A DNA stretch of 64,000 nucleotides from Linnemannia elongata (taxonomy: Eukaryota; Mortierellomycota; Mortierellomycetes; Mortierellales; Mortierellaceae): assembly GCA_036320915.1 (NCBI GenBank), contig JAXBDG010000007.1, positions 868,001-932,000 of the forward strand, written 5' to 3'. Positions 11,496 through 22,001 of this stretch are shown here, in pieces. The position numbers were made by a program, and so were the translations under genes. The notes beneath the pieces were generated by a model. It did not search any database. It had not been told where the DNA came from and saw only the letters and a program-made list of their open reading frames with translations. The stretch's first letter is position 1, and every line of letters starts with the position of its first letter.

Positions 11496-13906
11496 TCCTC
11501 ACTTCCTACCCAATCTTTCCTCCTTCTATTTTACTTCTTCTACCCCTCCTTCATTGTGCATAAGAAATTCTCTTGTTATGCGGCATTTTAGATGAGTAAA
11601 TAAACAGTTTAAACAGCGATACACGTCTCAATTGAAAACAAACAACAGTGAGTAGTTTGAGCGTTGAAGAGAATTGAAACAACACAGAGGGGACTGGAAA
11701 GACATAAAATGGGTTAGAGTTGCATGACTTGGATAAAAAAGCGATATTATCGACTCGTACTTGTGTATCTTCTCTGAAGACTGTACGACGACTGCAGCAG
11801 GAGACACCAAAGCTGATTGCGATGAGAAAGGTTGTTGACGCAATTGAGCTTTGTATGCCTGACAAACAAAAGCAAAAATCTTCAAGAATCGCTTCTACTC
11901 TTGAGTTAAATAATCCCCTTTTTTCCACCTTCATCGCCTCCTTGCCCCTTTCTTCCTTACTCCCTACACTCCTCTTCATCCTCCCTCTCTTCAATCTCGT
12001 TCTCCTTCCATTGTCCAACCTCCATTGAGAAGATGCCCAAAGGGGTTCTTCGCTCACTGATTTCTCCTCAGAGACTGACGCACGCGCGCTCGGAGATTGG
12101 GCGCATGCACGGAGAAATACCATCCCTTCATTTTTTTTAATGCTATTATACCACGCATTCTGGCTGCAGAATCAAAGGTCTTGTTTCCCTTATCCTCTTT
12201 CTTCTCTACTCTAGGTCACAAAGAATGTTTGTGTATTCCCTATTTTTCTCTCTTCTTCCCTCCTCTCTCTTATTGCATGAACAGTGATTGGGGGATTTTC
12301 TTTTTACCACCCTTCTTTTTCTCTCATTCTTTCCTCCCTTCCATTCATTTTTCCATTATGATTTCGTGTCGTTAGAATATTCTTCCCGGGACAACGTCCC
12401 GAAAATGATGTTGAGTCGACGGCGTGCTGTTCTCCAGGAACACAGAGAGTCAAGATAGGCGTAAAAGCGAGAAGGGCACACAACTGTTTCTGTATAGAAG
12501 CAAGGAGGGGACCCCAGATTTTCCAATCCATTGAAGCTCCGACTCTTTGTCAGTTCAATGTTCACTCCAGCCCAACTCTTTTTTTTTTTTTTTTTTTTTT
12601 TCACTGGCACCATACCTGGACTGTATTTTGCCGGATGGGATAGAAATGGCATGTGTCTGGTAACGGCAAAATAGAAGAGAGAGAGAGAAAGAGAGTAGAA
12701 GAGAGAGGGAGAGAGGAGAGAGAAGGAAAAAAGAAAATTATGACAAGGTCTAAATTCCTTTCTTTCATCGTTCTTTTCCTTCATTTCCGCCTCCCCTCGT
12801 TCCTACTTTCCCTCTGCTAACTTTCGCGCATCATTCATTCATTGAGATCTGTTGTGTTGCCTTGCTTTGAGAACACAAACAACGAACCGCCTTTCCTTTA
12901 GGAGGCTGACCTCGCACAGGTAGCAATTGCTCAATTTCAGCACTATGGTCTTGTCGCTTTGGCATTTCACTACCAAGAAGAAAGAAAAAAGGGGGGAGGG
13001 GCGTAGGGGAGAACAGAGAAAAGGAAAACCACTTTTCGATCGCGAGATTTCACGCGTGATGCTGGCTACTGAAATGTACAAGGAAATGAATGGGGGCGAT
13101 AGGCGAATAATTCAGCTCGATAGTGTATCGATCGGCGGTGCTGAAGGGAGTTTCTTGGTTTCTTATTGCTTGGTCCCCTCTTCCTCCCGCTCCCCCCTTG
13201 ACCCCTAAAGCGAGAAAACCTCCGCCCATTTTTTAACAGGATCCCCCTTATTAGGAAACAGATGATAGAAATATTCATGCAAAACCAATGCGGTAAAAAC
13301 AATCACGAACTAAAAGGTGCGCGCAAAAACCAAAAAAAAGGTCCAATGCCAGGTTCTTTTCCTATGGGAACGCCATGCATAACATAACGGGGCGACATAA
13401 CTAGCACATACGTGTGTATCTCTTGCAATGCCTCTCTTGTTCAGTTTTCTTTTTCATATCCTTACCCATTACTTTCTCTTACTCTCTTTCAAGTGTGAAA
13501 GTGCGAAGCTAGACGTAGTATGATGACTGGATGAGTGAATGATTGAAGTCAAGGGAGAAAATGAGGAGAGCAACAACCCTTGTTTTCACTTAGAAAAAGG
13601 AGGGCGGTGTGCACAAAACTGAAAGGACAAGTAATTCTCATCATTTTCTCTCCGCGATTCACACGCTGAACGCGATGCAGCTGCACGGCGATTATGACGC
13701 CCGACAAAAAAAATGAGAGAAAAAGGATTGATATCCGTCGTCTCGTCTCCCCTCAAATAGAAAAAAAAACAAGGGCGCGTGGTAGATGTCACTCTTGTCA
13801 TGGTAGTAATCTTGAAGTATTCTCGCCCTTGTTTCTTACCCTTCTCCTTTGTTTTTGCTTTATGATTTTGTTCTTTGGATTGCAATAACATCCTCCTATC
13901 AAAGCC

Positions 13907-13927
13907 GGTCTACTTGTAGACCCGGGT
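13907..13927. repeat. Overlapping perfect palindromes
   Basis: ggtctac/gtagacc forms a 7-bp inverted repeat around tt (13907-13922). It overlaps the perfect 10-bp palindrome gacccgggtc (13918-13927). The function is unknown; it may be a binding site or chance. Confidence 0.5.
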
Positions 13928-15884
13928 CGACAGAGAAAGGGAAGGGGAAAGAGAAAATGAGAAAGAGACGGAGAGATGGTGAGAGAGAGAAGGATATTGA
14001 TCGCCCTGACACCTTTCGCATCTATTGGCCTTTTTTTGCCCGTTGACGTAGATGCACAGCGCTAGAAATAAACACAAAAGGAAAGGAGAGGGATAGAAGA
14101 AAGAAAAGGGTGCTTGTTTGTGATTATAGCCAAAACGCAGAAAAAGGAGGCAGGGGAGAGAAGAAAAAGGGACTCAAACTCATCAACGCGATGCTATGCA
14201 GTCAAGAAGCCCAATGCACTATTACCCACTTGAGACAATCAATAAACAGATTGGCATGGAACAACACGCGTCTTTTTTGTCGGTTCAAGCAAAACAACAA
14301 AAAGGCACTTGAAAAGTGCATGTGGGACAAGTTGCGCCTTTGCGACCTTTTTTTGTAAAGCAGTATGTGCCTTGTGTGCTTGCTTGATTTGCTTCGATGC
14401 TGTCTCTCTCTTAAACCAGGCAGGGGGGATGAGGGTTTGATAGGAAGGCGCGCACAACAAAGAAGCATCACGTACCCATTTTCTTTGGCGATGCAGGAGA
14501 GCGTAAAAAAAAGAGGCGATAACCAAGGACGAGACAAAAAAGGGAGAAAGGATACAGTGAAAGGTGTCGGTGTTGACGCTGGTGCTCATGCGGGCGATCA
14601 GCATGCAAGATCCCCCTTTGTTTGAACAACCGACCCTTTTTTTTGTATGTACGTTTGTTGTGCATGTATTCGCTTCACTTGATGATGTATTTTTTTTTTC
14701 CTTCTTCCTTCCTCCCACACGCAGCATGGTACATTGATCATAGTAAAAGTCAAAGTTTGCTCGAGATTGCCGTTTTGACTATTTCCCACTATCGTTCCTT
14801 TTTTCTCTCCCTCATTTACCTCAATGTCGATCAGTGAAGAAGGCCTGTGTCTGTCCAGCTAAGAGAAAGAAGAACTATCACAGAATCACCTCAGGACGAT
14901 CCCCCGCACTTGAGGCAAATCTCAGCGGCTCTCAAAAGGGTCAAACTCTTTTTTTCTTCCTTTTCGTCAAGGTACTCAATCTCGATTTCCACGATGAAGT
15001 TGGTTTATCGCTTAAAAAGTTTCATGAACTTCTTACAAGGACTGTTGTGCTATGGACAACAACTTCATACACGTAGAAAGAGAACAGGAGAGAAAAAAGA
15101 AACGAGAAATGAGATAGAGGATGAAAAAGAAGGAATCGACAATTCAGGGGTGAATGGTAATAAAAGCAGGATCGGTTGAGACCTTTAATGCAGTAAACAG
15201 TTTTTGTGCTATGCATTCGACAACATCTTCGTCCTTGCAAAACAAACAAACAACAAAAAAAAAAGAGACGCATGAATGGGGGAAAAGAAAAGAGTGTGAA
15301 GCCTCCCTCCCCTTCTACTGCACATCTCTACGGGAGGGAAGTGATTTGAGCTGCTGCCCTTGTTTTTGTTGTTATGGTTTTCGAACACAAGGAGGGAGTA
15401 AGAAACTGAAAAGTAGATGGTATTAAACCTGCAATGGTCAGGTAAACAAACCCTTTCAACAAAGTTCAGGCGGCTTTATTGAACAAAGGAAAAATTAGAG
15501 TACTTTGATGCAGAAATTTCGAAAGCAAAGAACCCAGAAAAGCATAGAGCCGATGGGGCTTACAATTGCGTCTGCGCTAAAGTTGAAGAAGAGAAAGGTA
15601 TGGGATAGAATGGCGCCAGAAAATGGTGATGAAAGCGGATTGCGCATTATTCTAAAGTAGTATACCTTTTTGTTTTAGGGTCATTTGTGGTCCATGTTAG
15701 GAGGAAAAGGGGCTCAAAGATGCAGAGAAGGTGAGGCTGGAAGGAAGAAAAAAATGGGAACAAAGCGGGTACGAGATATGAAAACAAGCGGTTGTTTGGA
15801 CTTGGGTTCTTTCCTGCTACGAGATCACCAACGCAACGCAACGACTCGAACGAGCAAAACAACAGCAACAACGACAAAAACAGC

Positions 15885-15889
15885 AACAA

Positions 15890-15935
<46 letters not shown>
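15885..15935. repeat. ACA/CAA trinucleotide microsatellite
   Basis: An almost perfect run of about 15 aca units in non-coding DNA, continued upstream by imperfect acaaaa units. In a coding frame it would give poly-T, poly-N or poly-Q, but no gene covers it. Confidence 0.9.
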
Positions 15936-15936
<1 letters not shown>

Positions 15937-16259
15937 TCAAAAAACGTAAAAGAGAGGAGGAGTAGAAGGAGAGGAGAGGAGAGAAGGTAGGAGTGGGGGT
16001 TATTCACCGTTTTCGTATTTGCTGGATTGAATGGCTAATTAGGTTACAGAACAGAAGAGAGAGAGAGAAGTTGGACATGCATCTGTATTCATAGCATGAT
16101 TGGTATGTGGTTTGTGGAGAGGAATGGAACATATAGCAACGAGGGGTACCGGTAATGGTTGACCATCGACAAAACAGGACTATGCGACGAAGCAGTAGAC
16201 AGGATGGGTCGATCGCTTCCGAACGAAAGTAACAGCGTGAAGAAAAGAGGGAGACAAAC

Positions 16260-16260
<1 letters not shown>

Positions 16261-16293
<33 letters not shown>
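16261..16293. repeat. Poly-A run (33)
   Basis: Homopolymer A on the plus strand in intergenic DNA. Runs of this size inside introns elsewhere in the window are always T on the sense strand, so if this marks an intron the transcript would be on the minus strand. No exon supports that. Confidence 0.9.
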
Positions 16294-16295
<2 letters not shown>

Positions 16296-16789
16296 AAGTG
16301 AATCTAAAAGTGCTCAGATGAAGAAAAAGAAAAAAAAAGATGGAGCAAATACAAACTATGTTCATCCTCTTTGATTTCCTCTCTCTCTTTCACCAGCCCA
16401 AGTTCGATGATCCTCTGAGTGTAAGGATGGGCATGAGCAATGAAAATAGAGAAAGAGAGATGCGGCTAATGGGTGTGTACCTTTATACTGCGGCCAGGTA
16501 GGGTATTTGACAGAACGAGAAAAAATGTTTATGACAAGGAGGATTATGCCTCCACAACCACGCCCAGCCCTCACACTGGACATACATTTGACTTTAAGGC
16601 GATAAAACAAAGGACAGCAAAAGGCAGCATCGACACACTGCCCTCGACAAGCAAAAGAACATGAATAACAGAGCAACATCAACACCACCGAATAACAACA
16701 ATGACAGGATAACATCAACACCACAAACAACAACAACACCACCAACAACAACAACAATCAAAACGAGCAAGGGAGTAGGCAATGCAGGA

Positions 16790-17600
16790 AGGCAGTTATT
16801 TTTATTCCGTTAGTGTTTCTTCTTCTCTCGCTCTTGCACGCTCACGTCTCCTCTTCTTATTCTCCACTCCACCTTCTCTTCTTCTCTTTCTCTTCCCTTC
16901 TTTTTTCCTCTTCCCTTTTGTCTTCTTTCTTCCTCTCTCTTTCCTTCATTTCCTTTCCAGTCCACTTTATACCCAATCGTCACCATCCTCCTCCTCCTCT
17001 CGTCCCTTCTTTCCGACCTTTCGACTTTTTTTTTGAACCTATTCTTCTCTACCAGACACCCCTTCCCCTCCTCTCTCCTTTCCTTATCCCTTCTCGCCTT
17101 CACCATCTCGTCTTATCTCAACCTCTCTCGCTTCACTTGCTTCTTTGCTCTCTTACCTTCTTCATTTCCTTTCCTCCCCTTTTCCCCTTCCCCTTTCGTT
17201 TCCATTCGTTACTCTTGCCTTACCTGACGAACCATACGCCTCGCGCCTCTTTGAGCAAACCACCGTTACTCACTCTGAGCCTTCAATCACCCTCGTTTGC
17301 TCGCAGAGCACTCACCTGCCACCACCCGCCTTGAGTTTCGCCTCAACATTACCCGCTTCACAAACCATTGACCTTAACCTACCTCTTCGTCAATCGGTCC
17401 CCTACCCTACCTTGTTTTTCTCCTCGTCTCGCGCCATATTATTCCTTGCACCTGGCCCGAATATCTCAACCACCGCCCCCAAGTCCAAGATCATCTTTCC
17501 CTTGCTCTCCTTTCTTCCTCCCCTCCCTGTTCACGCGCCACGCCACGCACTGAAGCACAGTCTACCCTTGATTTTTTCCCCTTAAAGCTGTCCTCGCTTT
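16790..17600 (+). promoter_or_regulatory. C/T-rich upstream region of the C2H2 gene
   Basis: About 800 bases in which the plus strand is overwhelmingly C and T, changing to mixed composition at about 17.6 kb. It sits 0.9-1.7 kb before the zinc-finger coding start and reads in the same direction. Similar blocks precede the Nrg1-like and forkhead genes. It probably corresponds to the core promoter and early 5' leader. Confidence 0.45.
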
Positions 17601-17852
17601 GAAAGCGAGCTTAATCTTTTTAGTCCCTGACTTCATCCTTAACCCTCCTTTTGCCTCAAGGCATTCTCGTTATTTTCAACCGCCACTCCTGTTCAACTCC
17701 CGGCTAACCTTCGACACGTCCTGACCCATTATCTGAGGTACCCTCTTCATTCTGTTGCGATTCTCTTCCCTTCTGTCTATTCCCCCTTCGCCTTTGTTAT
17801 TTCCATCCCGCTGCACACTTGATTTCCTCCGTTGACAGTGTTGTGCGCTCAC

Positions 17853-17903
17853 ATGCCAGATACAGTCAATCCTAAGCAGAAGCGGGAAGAGACTTTGCTC
17901 TGA
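17853..17903 (+). promoter_or_regulatory. Possible upstream ORF before the C2H2 gene
   Basis: A 16-codon frame (MPDTVNPKQK...) ending in TGA at 17901-17903, in the likely 5' leader. A second ATG overlaps the stop as tgatgg and opens a longer frame. Whether this stretch is in the mature mRNA is unknown, because an intron ending near 18420 probably precedes the coding exon. Confidence 0.3.
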
Positions 17904-18456
17904 TGGCCCGCAGAGGACTGTACAGCGGCACTATTTATTTACATTCGTCATTCTGTTGTATCTGTTTTTTTTCCTCCAATTTTCCCTTCCTTATTATTTG
18001 CTGCATTCCCGCTGTGCGCTTGCACATCTGTCACCCTTTATTTTCTTTCTACATCACATCGACGTCGCCTCAAGTATCTGCACCTTTACAAGGCCACCCA
18101 ACAACCACAGGAAAAGCAGACAAGCAGCCCATAATTGAAAGCAGGGGTCTGATACTGACGTCTCCAAACGACAAGTTCGGAGTGAGCATCGTGTTTCGGT
18201 GTACCTTTGCGTCGCATTGTAAAGGTAAAGAAAGAAAACAAGGTTGAGAGACGGAAAAGAGAGCAAAAAAGAGAAAAAAAAAACGACAAACAACACACAG
18301 GAAACAGGCGCGACGTGGCCAAATATATCTTTTGCAACGAGGGGATGTTTCTTTTTGCTTACGTATTCTTTCTTTGGCGCTGATCTTTGTTATCTTTTGT
18401 TGTTGTGAACGTTGTCTTGTAGGATCGACACATCTTTGGCTGGTGCTTCTCCGACG

Positions 18457-21390
18457 ATGACGACTCCCTTTACAGAACCCCGTCAAGCCAACAAGAAGGA
18501 GCAACCAGACAGCCAACCCTCTTCCCAGCTTCCATCTGTTGTATCTTGGTCTGATCCTTACTCGAGCCAGCTTGTTGGGTACGGGCAATTACCGGTTTTC
18601 ACCCAAACCCATCCCACAGCCCGTACCGACATCCATAATTCCTCCAGTTTTAACTTTACGGGTCCACTGGAGGGCGTATTCCCACAGGGCTCCTTTGCGA
18701 CTCTCTCCCATTCGTCAACATCGCCCACCCACTTTGGTGGACTAGGAGATGGCATGGCAGGAGAGTGGAGTATCCAGCATCCCCAACAGCCTTCTGAAAC
18801 CCATTCGCAAGCATTCGATGCCCGCATTCAGCACCAAGGACAGATCCAGCCTACGTCTGACTTTCAACCGCGCGCAAACCTTGAACAACCAGGCGGACCT
18901 TTTATCCACCTATCTGGAATCCCCACGCATTCGACAGCCTACTCCCCCAGTCATCATCATCCGCTGACCCCCATGCCACCAGTGTCAACACTCTCACCAT
19001 CTGGACCAGCACGAGTGGAGAGCAACGACATCCTTCATGAGAATATCGATTCAGTAACAACACCCTTTCAGGTTCAACAGTACGGACCTGCTTACTTGCA
19101 TGACGCCCAACCCACCCAAAGGTTCTTTGGATTTTCGACACAGTCGCCGCGATCGTCCATCTCGCAAGAGGATGCTTACTCGATGACGCTTGCCATGAAT
19201 CAAGCGCCAATCACTGAAGGCCAGCCGGCACCTGAAACGTCGAACATATTGTCAAGAGGACCAAATGAGAGACAAGTCGGCACTCTCACAGTGGCGACAA
19301 GCAACCTTGCTCTTTCAACGCCCTGCACTTCTCCCAGCGTCAGCATCTCCCCCTATTCGGCCTCACAAATGCAGCCGGATACTCCGGCAGGAACAGCAGG
19401 GATAACAGGACCGGCAAGGACAACAGAAGGGACAATGGACAGTCTGGGCAAATCAAGCGGCAGTCAGTACATCCCCGCCAAGGGGAAGCGTAGAACAAGA
19501 GGGAATAAGGGCAATCCTTCTGGACCAGCGACGGGCGATCCTTTTCCACCCGAAGCCGCAGGGGCAGCCTCCCACAAGAAGATTGCCAACAAGCGGTCCC
19601 GTGACCGCCTCAACCAGACCTACTCGACCTCCCCCCTTCCGCTCCTCCAACACTCATCCACAACCCTCGTCCCCTATACCTTCAGTCCGGCCAGCTCAGA
19701 CTCGCTTCCACACACGCCCTCGAGCTCTTCACCGCATTCCGTAGCCTCCAGCTCATCTATATCCATGGGTTTGCCACCTCAGCCGCCCGGCCCCCCACAC
19801 AACAACCCCTACGCGGTTCACACCTCTTCCATGAATCTCTCAACAGGGCAGGTCTCTGGGACCGCCCCCGGAGGTCCCAAGTACGCCCACTCGCACCCAT
19901 CTCAGTCCCAGCAGTTTAGGTCTGCCAATCTTCAATATCACCCTCAGCAAGTCCAACAAGCACAACACCCTTCCTACAGCTACAACACCACCGCTTCTCC
20001 TCCGCCGCCACCACCGAATGCCTTTGCTGATACCTATCGGGACGTTCGAACGGTCGCCGGAATGAACACTTTTAAGAACCATGCAGCAGGATTGATACAC
20101 ACCCTCGACTCTCCCCAGGATTTGCCAAGACATATACTCAATAGACGAAGGTCATCTCAGGGATATTCGTCAGACACGGTCTCAACACCAGGAGAAGGAT
20201 ACCCGACGAGGAGTGACTATTTTGGATATTCGTCCCTTCCATATCAAACGCCCCAACCACCTCAACCATCTGTGCTCTATCACCAATACCAACAGGATCA
20301 TTCATCCTATCTACACTCAGGTCACCTAACCCAGCTTCCATCCCAGCCTTTGAACTTGCAGCAGCCACAGCAGCGGCAGCAGTATCATCCCCAGGAGCCA
20401 TTTCAGGACCAGCTGTATCATCAGCATCAGCAGCGCCGCCAGAAACAGTACCAACTCATGCATCAACAGAACCAACAACATCACCAGCTACTGCAGCAAC
20501 AATACCAACTACACCTAAAGCACCAGCAGCAACTACAACTGCAACACCAGCAGCAACAGCTGCACATGCAGCAGGCACAGCGCTCGCAGTTCGGGTCAAT
20601 CTTTGCGCAGGTGGATCCTCAGGAGCTGGGCACACAGAGTGACGATGAGTATTCAAGTCACACTACTACTTCTATAGATGCGTTGGTCAACAGTGGTCAG
20701 GTCAGGGTGCCAAGAACTCGCGCACGATCTAGAACTCTGCCCACTCTGGAGGACTTGGAGGACATTGTGTTAGAGCCACTGGCTGCAGAAACACAGGCCC
20801 TGGTCGCAGTGTCAAGTCAGCGGACGGGAGGTTGGTCCGTGAGCGCACAACCACCCCAAATTGGGTCTTCAATCGCGATAGCTTTTCACCTCCGCACTAC
20901 AGTCGACGTGACTTGTCTTCAGGATGAGCACAGGTCGGCCACCGAGACGCTCCCTTCTGCCAGAATCGTAGAACTTGGATCTAGGTCGCCTTCCCTGTCG
21001 CCTGAAAAAGAATCGGAGCCCGCTATTGTATGTGGAGCTGCGCCAGATCTGGAGGACGAAGTCAAGGAGACGGCCGTGTCGAGCATACATATCGAGACTT
21101 CCTCATCCTCATCGACTGTGGTCTCATCGCGCCCAGCCAGGCACCCCTGCCCTCGTTGCTCGAAGAGATTTACAAGGCCCTTCAACCTCCGTTCTCACAT
21201 GCTCGCTCACGACAACGAGAGGCCTTATGCCTGCGATGGAAAGATGACAACTGGTGCAAAGTGCAAGTCCCGGTTTTCGAGACGAGCTGACCTGGTTCGG
21301 CATATCAAAGCCAAACACCCGAACTATACGAAAGATAAGAACCAGCCACAGGAATCCACGTCCAACAACAACAGCGACGAGATGGACTGA
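18457..21390 (+). CDS. C2H2 zinc-finger transcription factor, large disordered N-terminus
   Basis: A 977-residue frame from the first ATG after a probable acceptor (cttgtag, about 18420). The frame is open up to that acceptor, so a further coding exon upstream is possible. Residues 1-890 are low-complexity S/T/P/Q/H, with glutamine/histidine runs at about 630-710. The C-terminus has two zinc fingers (about 895-955). Finger 1 is canonical: CPRCSKRF..LRSHMLAH, C-x2-C-x12-H-x3-H. Finger 2 is atypical, with nine residues between the two cysteines (CDGKMTTGAKC) and then FSRRADLVRHIKAKH. Wide cysteine spacing in a C-terminal finger is seen in some fungal regulators. It is presumably a nuclear DNA-binding regulator; targets cannot be inferred. 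Confidence 0.88.
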   Translation: MTTPFTEPRQANKKEQPDSQPSSQLPSVVSWSDPYSSQLVGYGQLPVFTQTHPTARTDIHNSSSFNFTGPLEGVFPQGSFATLSHSSTSPTHFGGLGDGMAGEWSIQHPQQPSETHSQAFDARIQHQGQIQPTSDFQPRANLEQPGGPFIHLSGIPTHSTAYSPSHHHPLTPMPPVSTLSPSGPARVESNDILHENIDSVTTPFQVQQYGPAYLHDAQPTQRFFGFSTQSPRSSISQEDAYSMTLAMNQAPITEGQPAPETSNILSRGPNERQVGTLTVATSNLALSTPCTSPSVSISPYSASQMQPDTPAGTAGITGPARTTEGTMDSLGKSSGSQYIPAKGKRRTRGNKGNPSGPATGDPFPPEAAGAASHKKIANKRSRDRLNQTYSTSPLPLLQHSSTTLVPYTFSPASSDSLPHTPSSSSPHSVASSSSISMGLPPQPPGPPHNNPYAVHTSSMNLSTGQVSGTAPGGPKYAHSHPSQSQQFRSANLQYHPQQVQQAQHPSYSYNTTASPPPPPPNAFADTYRDVRTVAGMNTFKNHAAGLIHTLDSPQDLPRHILNRRRSSQGYSSDTVSTPGEGYPTRSDYFGYSSLPYQTPQPPQPSVLYHQYQQDHSSYLHSGHLTQLPSQPLNLQQPQQRQQYHPQEPFQDQLYHQHQQRRQKQYQLMHQQNQQHHQLLQQQYQLHLKHQQQLQLQHQQQQLHMQQAQRSQFGSIFAQVDPQELGTQSDDEYSSHTTTSIDALVNSGQVRVPRTRARSRTLPTLEDLEDIVLEPLAAETQALVAVSSQRTGGWSVSAQPPQIGSSIAIAFHLRTTVDVTCLQDEHRSATETLPSARIVELGSRSPSLSPEKESEPAIVCGAAPDLEDEVKETAVSSIHIETSSSSSTVVSSRPARHPCPRCSKRFTRPFNLRSHMLAHDNERPYACDGKMTTGAKCKSRFSRRADLVRHIKAKHPNYTKDKNQPQESTSNNNSDEMD

Positions 21391-22001
21391 ACGAGTGAGT
21401 AGGAGGTGGGAATGAGAAAGAGCCGAGTGAGAACGAACCCGGGCGAGGTGGGACTCACTAAAACCAAGCTCATTGGAAGAAGACGAAAGTTGCCTAATAT
21501 TCTCATATTGACAACAAAGACCTTAACCGACATGCTACGATACGCACGTGAAGCAGAGTGCAACCCATAGACGCGGGAATTGTAAAATAGAAACAAAAAA
21601 TCAATGATACATCCATCTTCTTCACCCCATTGTTTATCTCTCCTTCGCCCACATCAATACACCTGCATGCAGCTATGCTCATCGTCATTAATGTTTTTGT
21701 CAGATGGGAATGTGGAATGTTGTTTTTCGTTCCCGTTTTTTTGTCGGTTATACTCATTGTTCGGACAGCTGCATGTTTAGTTGGACATCCGATTCGCCAT
21801 CTCAAACACAACCGACGCGACCCCCACGATGCTACGGGCTCGACATAAAATGAAGATGTAGTCAAGCGAAGATTCTCCATTTTCCTTTCTCTTTTTCGTC
21901 ACCCCTTTTCCTCACCTTCCACTCCACACAATCTTACCTACTGGTCTCCAAAACATCAAAGTCTAACGCGATCACATACTCATAAAAAAACTCGATCCAA
22001 G
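21391..22001. other. Intergenic region
   Basis: About 600 bases. I see the 3' end of the zinc-finger gene and, from about 21880, a C/T-rich leader before the deacetylase-like gene. No other element is visible. Confidence 0.5.

Larger units (their letters stand above)
11496..16780. other. Long intergenic region without supportable genes
   Basis: About 5.3 kb. It holds simple-sequence DNA (T run at 12579-12601, GA-rich DNA around 12675-12725, an ACA microsatellite, an A run at 16261-16293) and many short open frames. The open frames are mostly F/S/L- or K/R-rich translations of C/T- or G/A-rich DNA. The stretch around 14830-15060 has two overlapping open frames with slightly more protein-like composition, but no splice or family support. 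I see no tRNA, transposase or reverse transcriptase motif. Confidence 0.6.

Noticed and set aside
11551..12123. 190-codon minus-strand frame after the glutathione synthetase gene
   Set aside because: No domain or splice support; it overlaps the likely 3' end of that gene.
16813..17334. Plus-strand 173-codon S/L/F/P-rich frame
   Set aside because: It is a translation of C/T-rich DNA. All three frames have the same low-complexity look and there is no domain.
17588..17612. Stem-loop ctcgc-tttgaaa-gcgag resembling a tRNA anticodon arm
   Set aside because: No D-arm, T-arm (GTTCRANNC) or acceptor stem at proper distance on either side.
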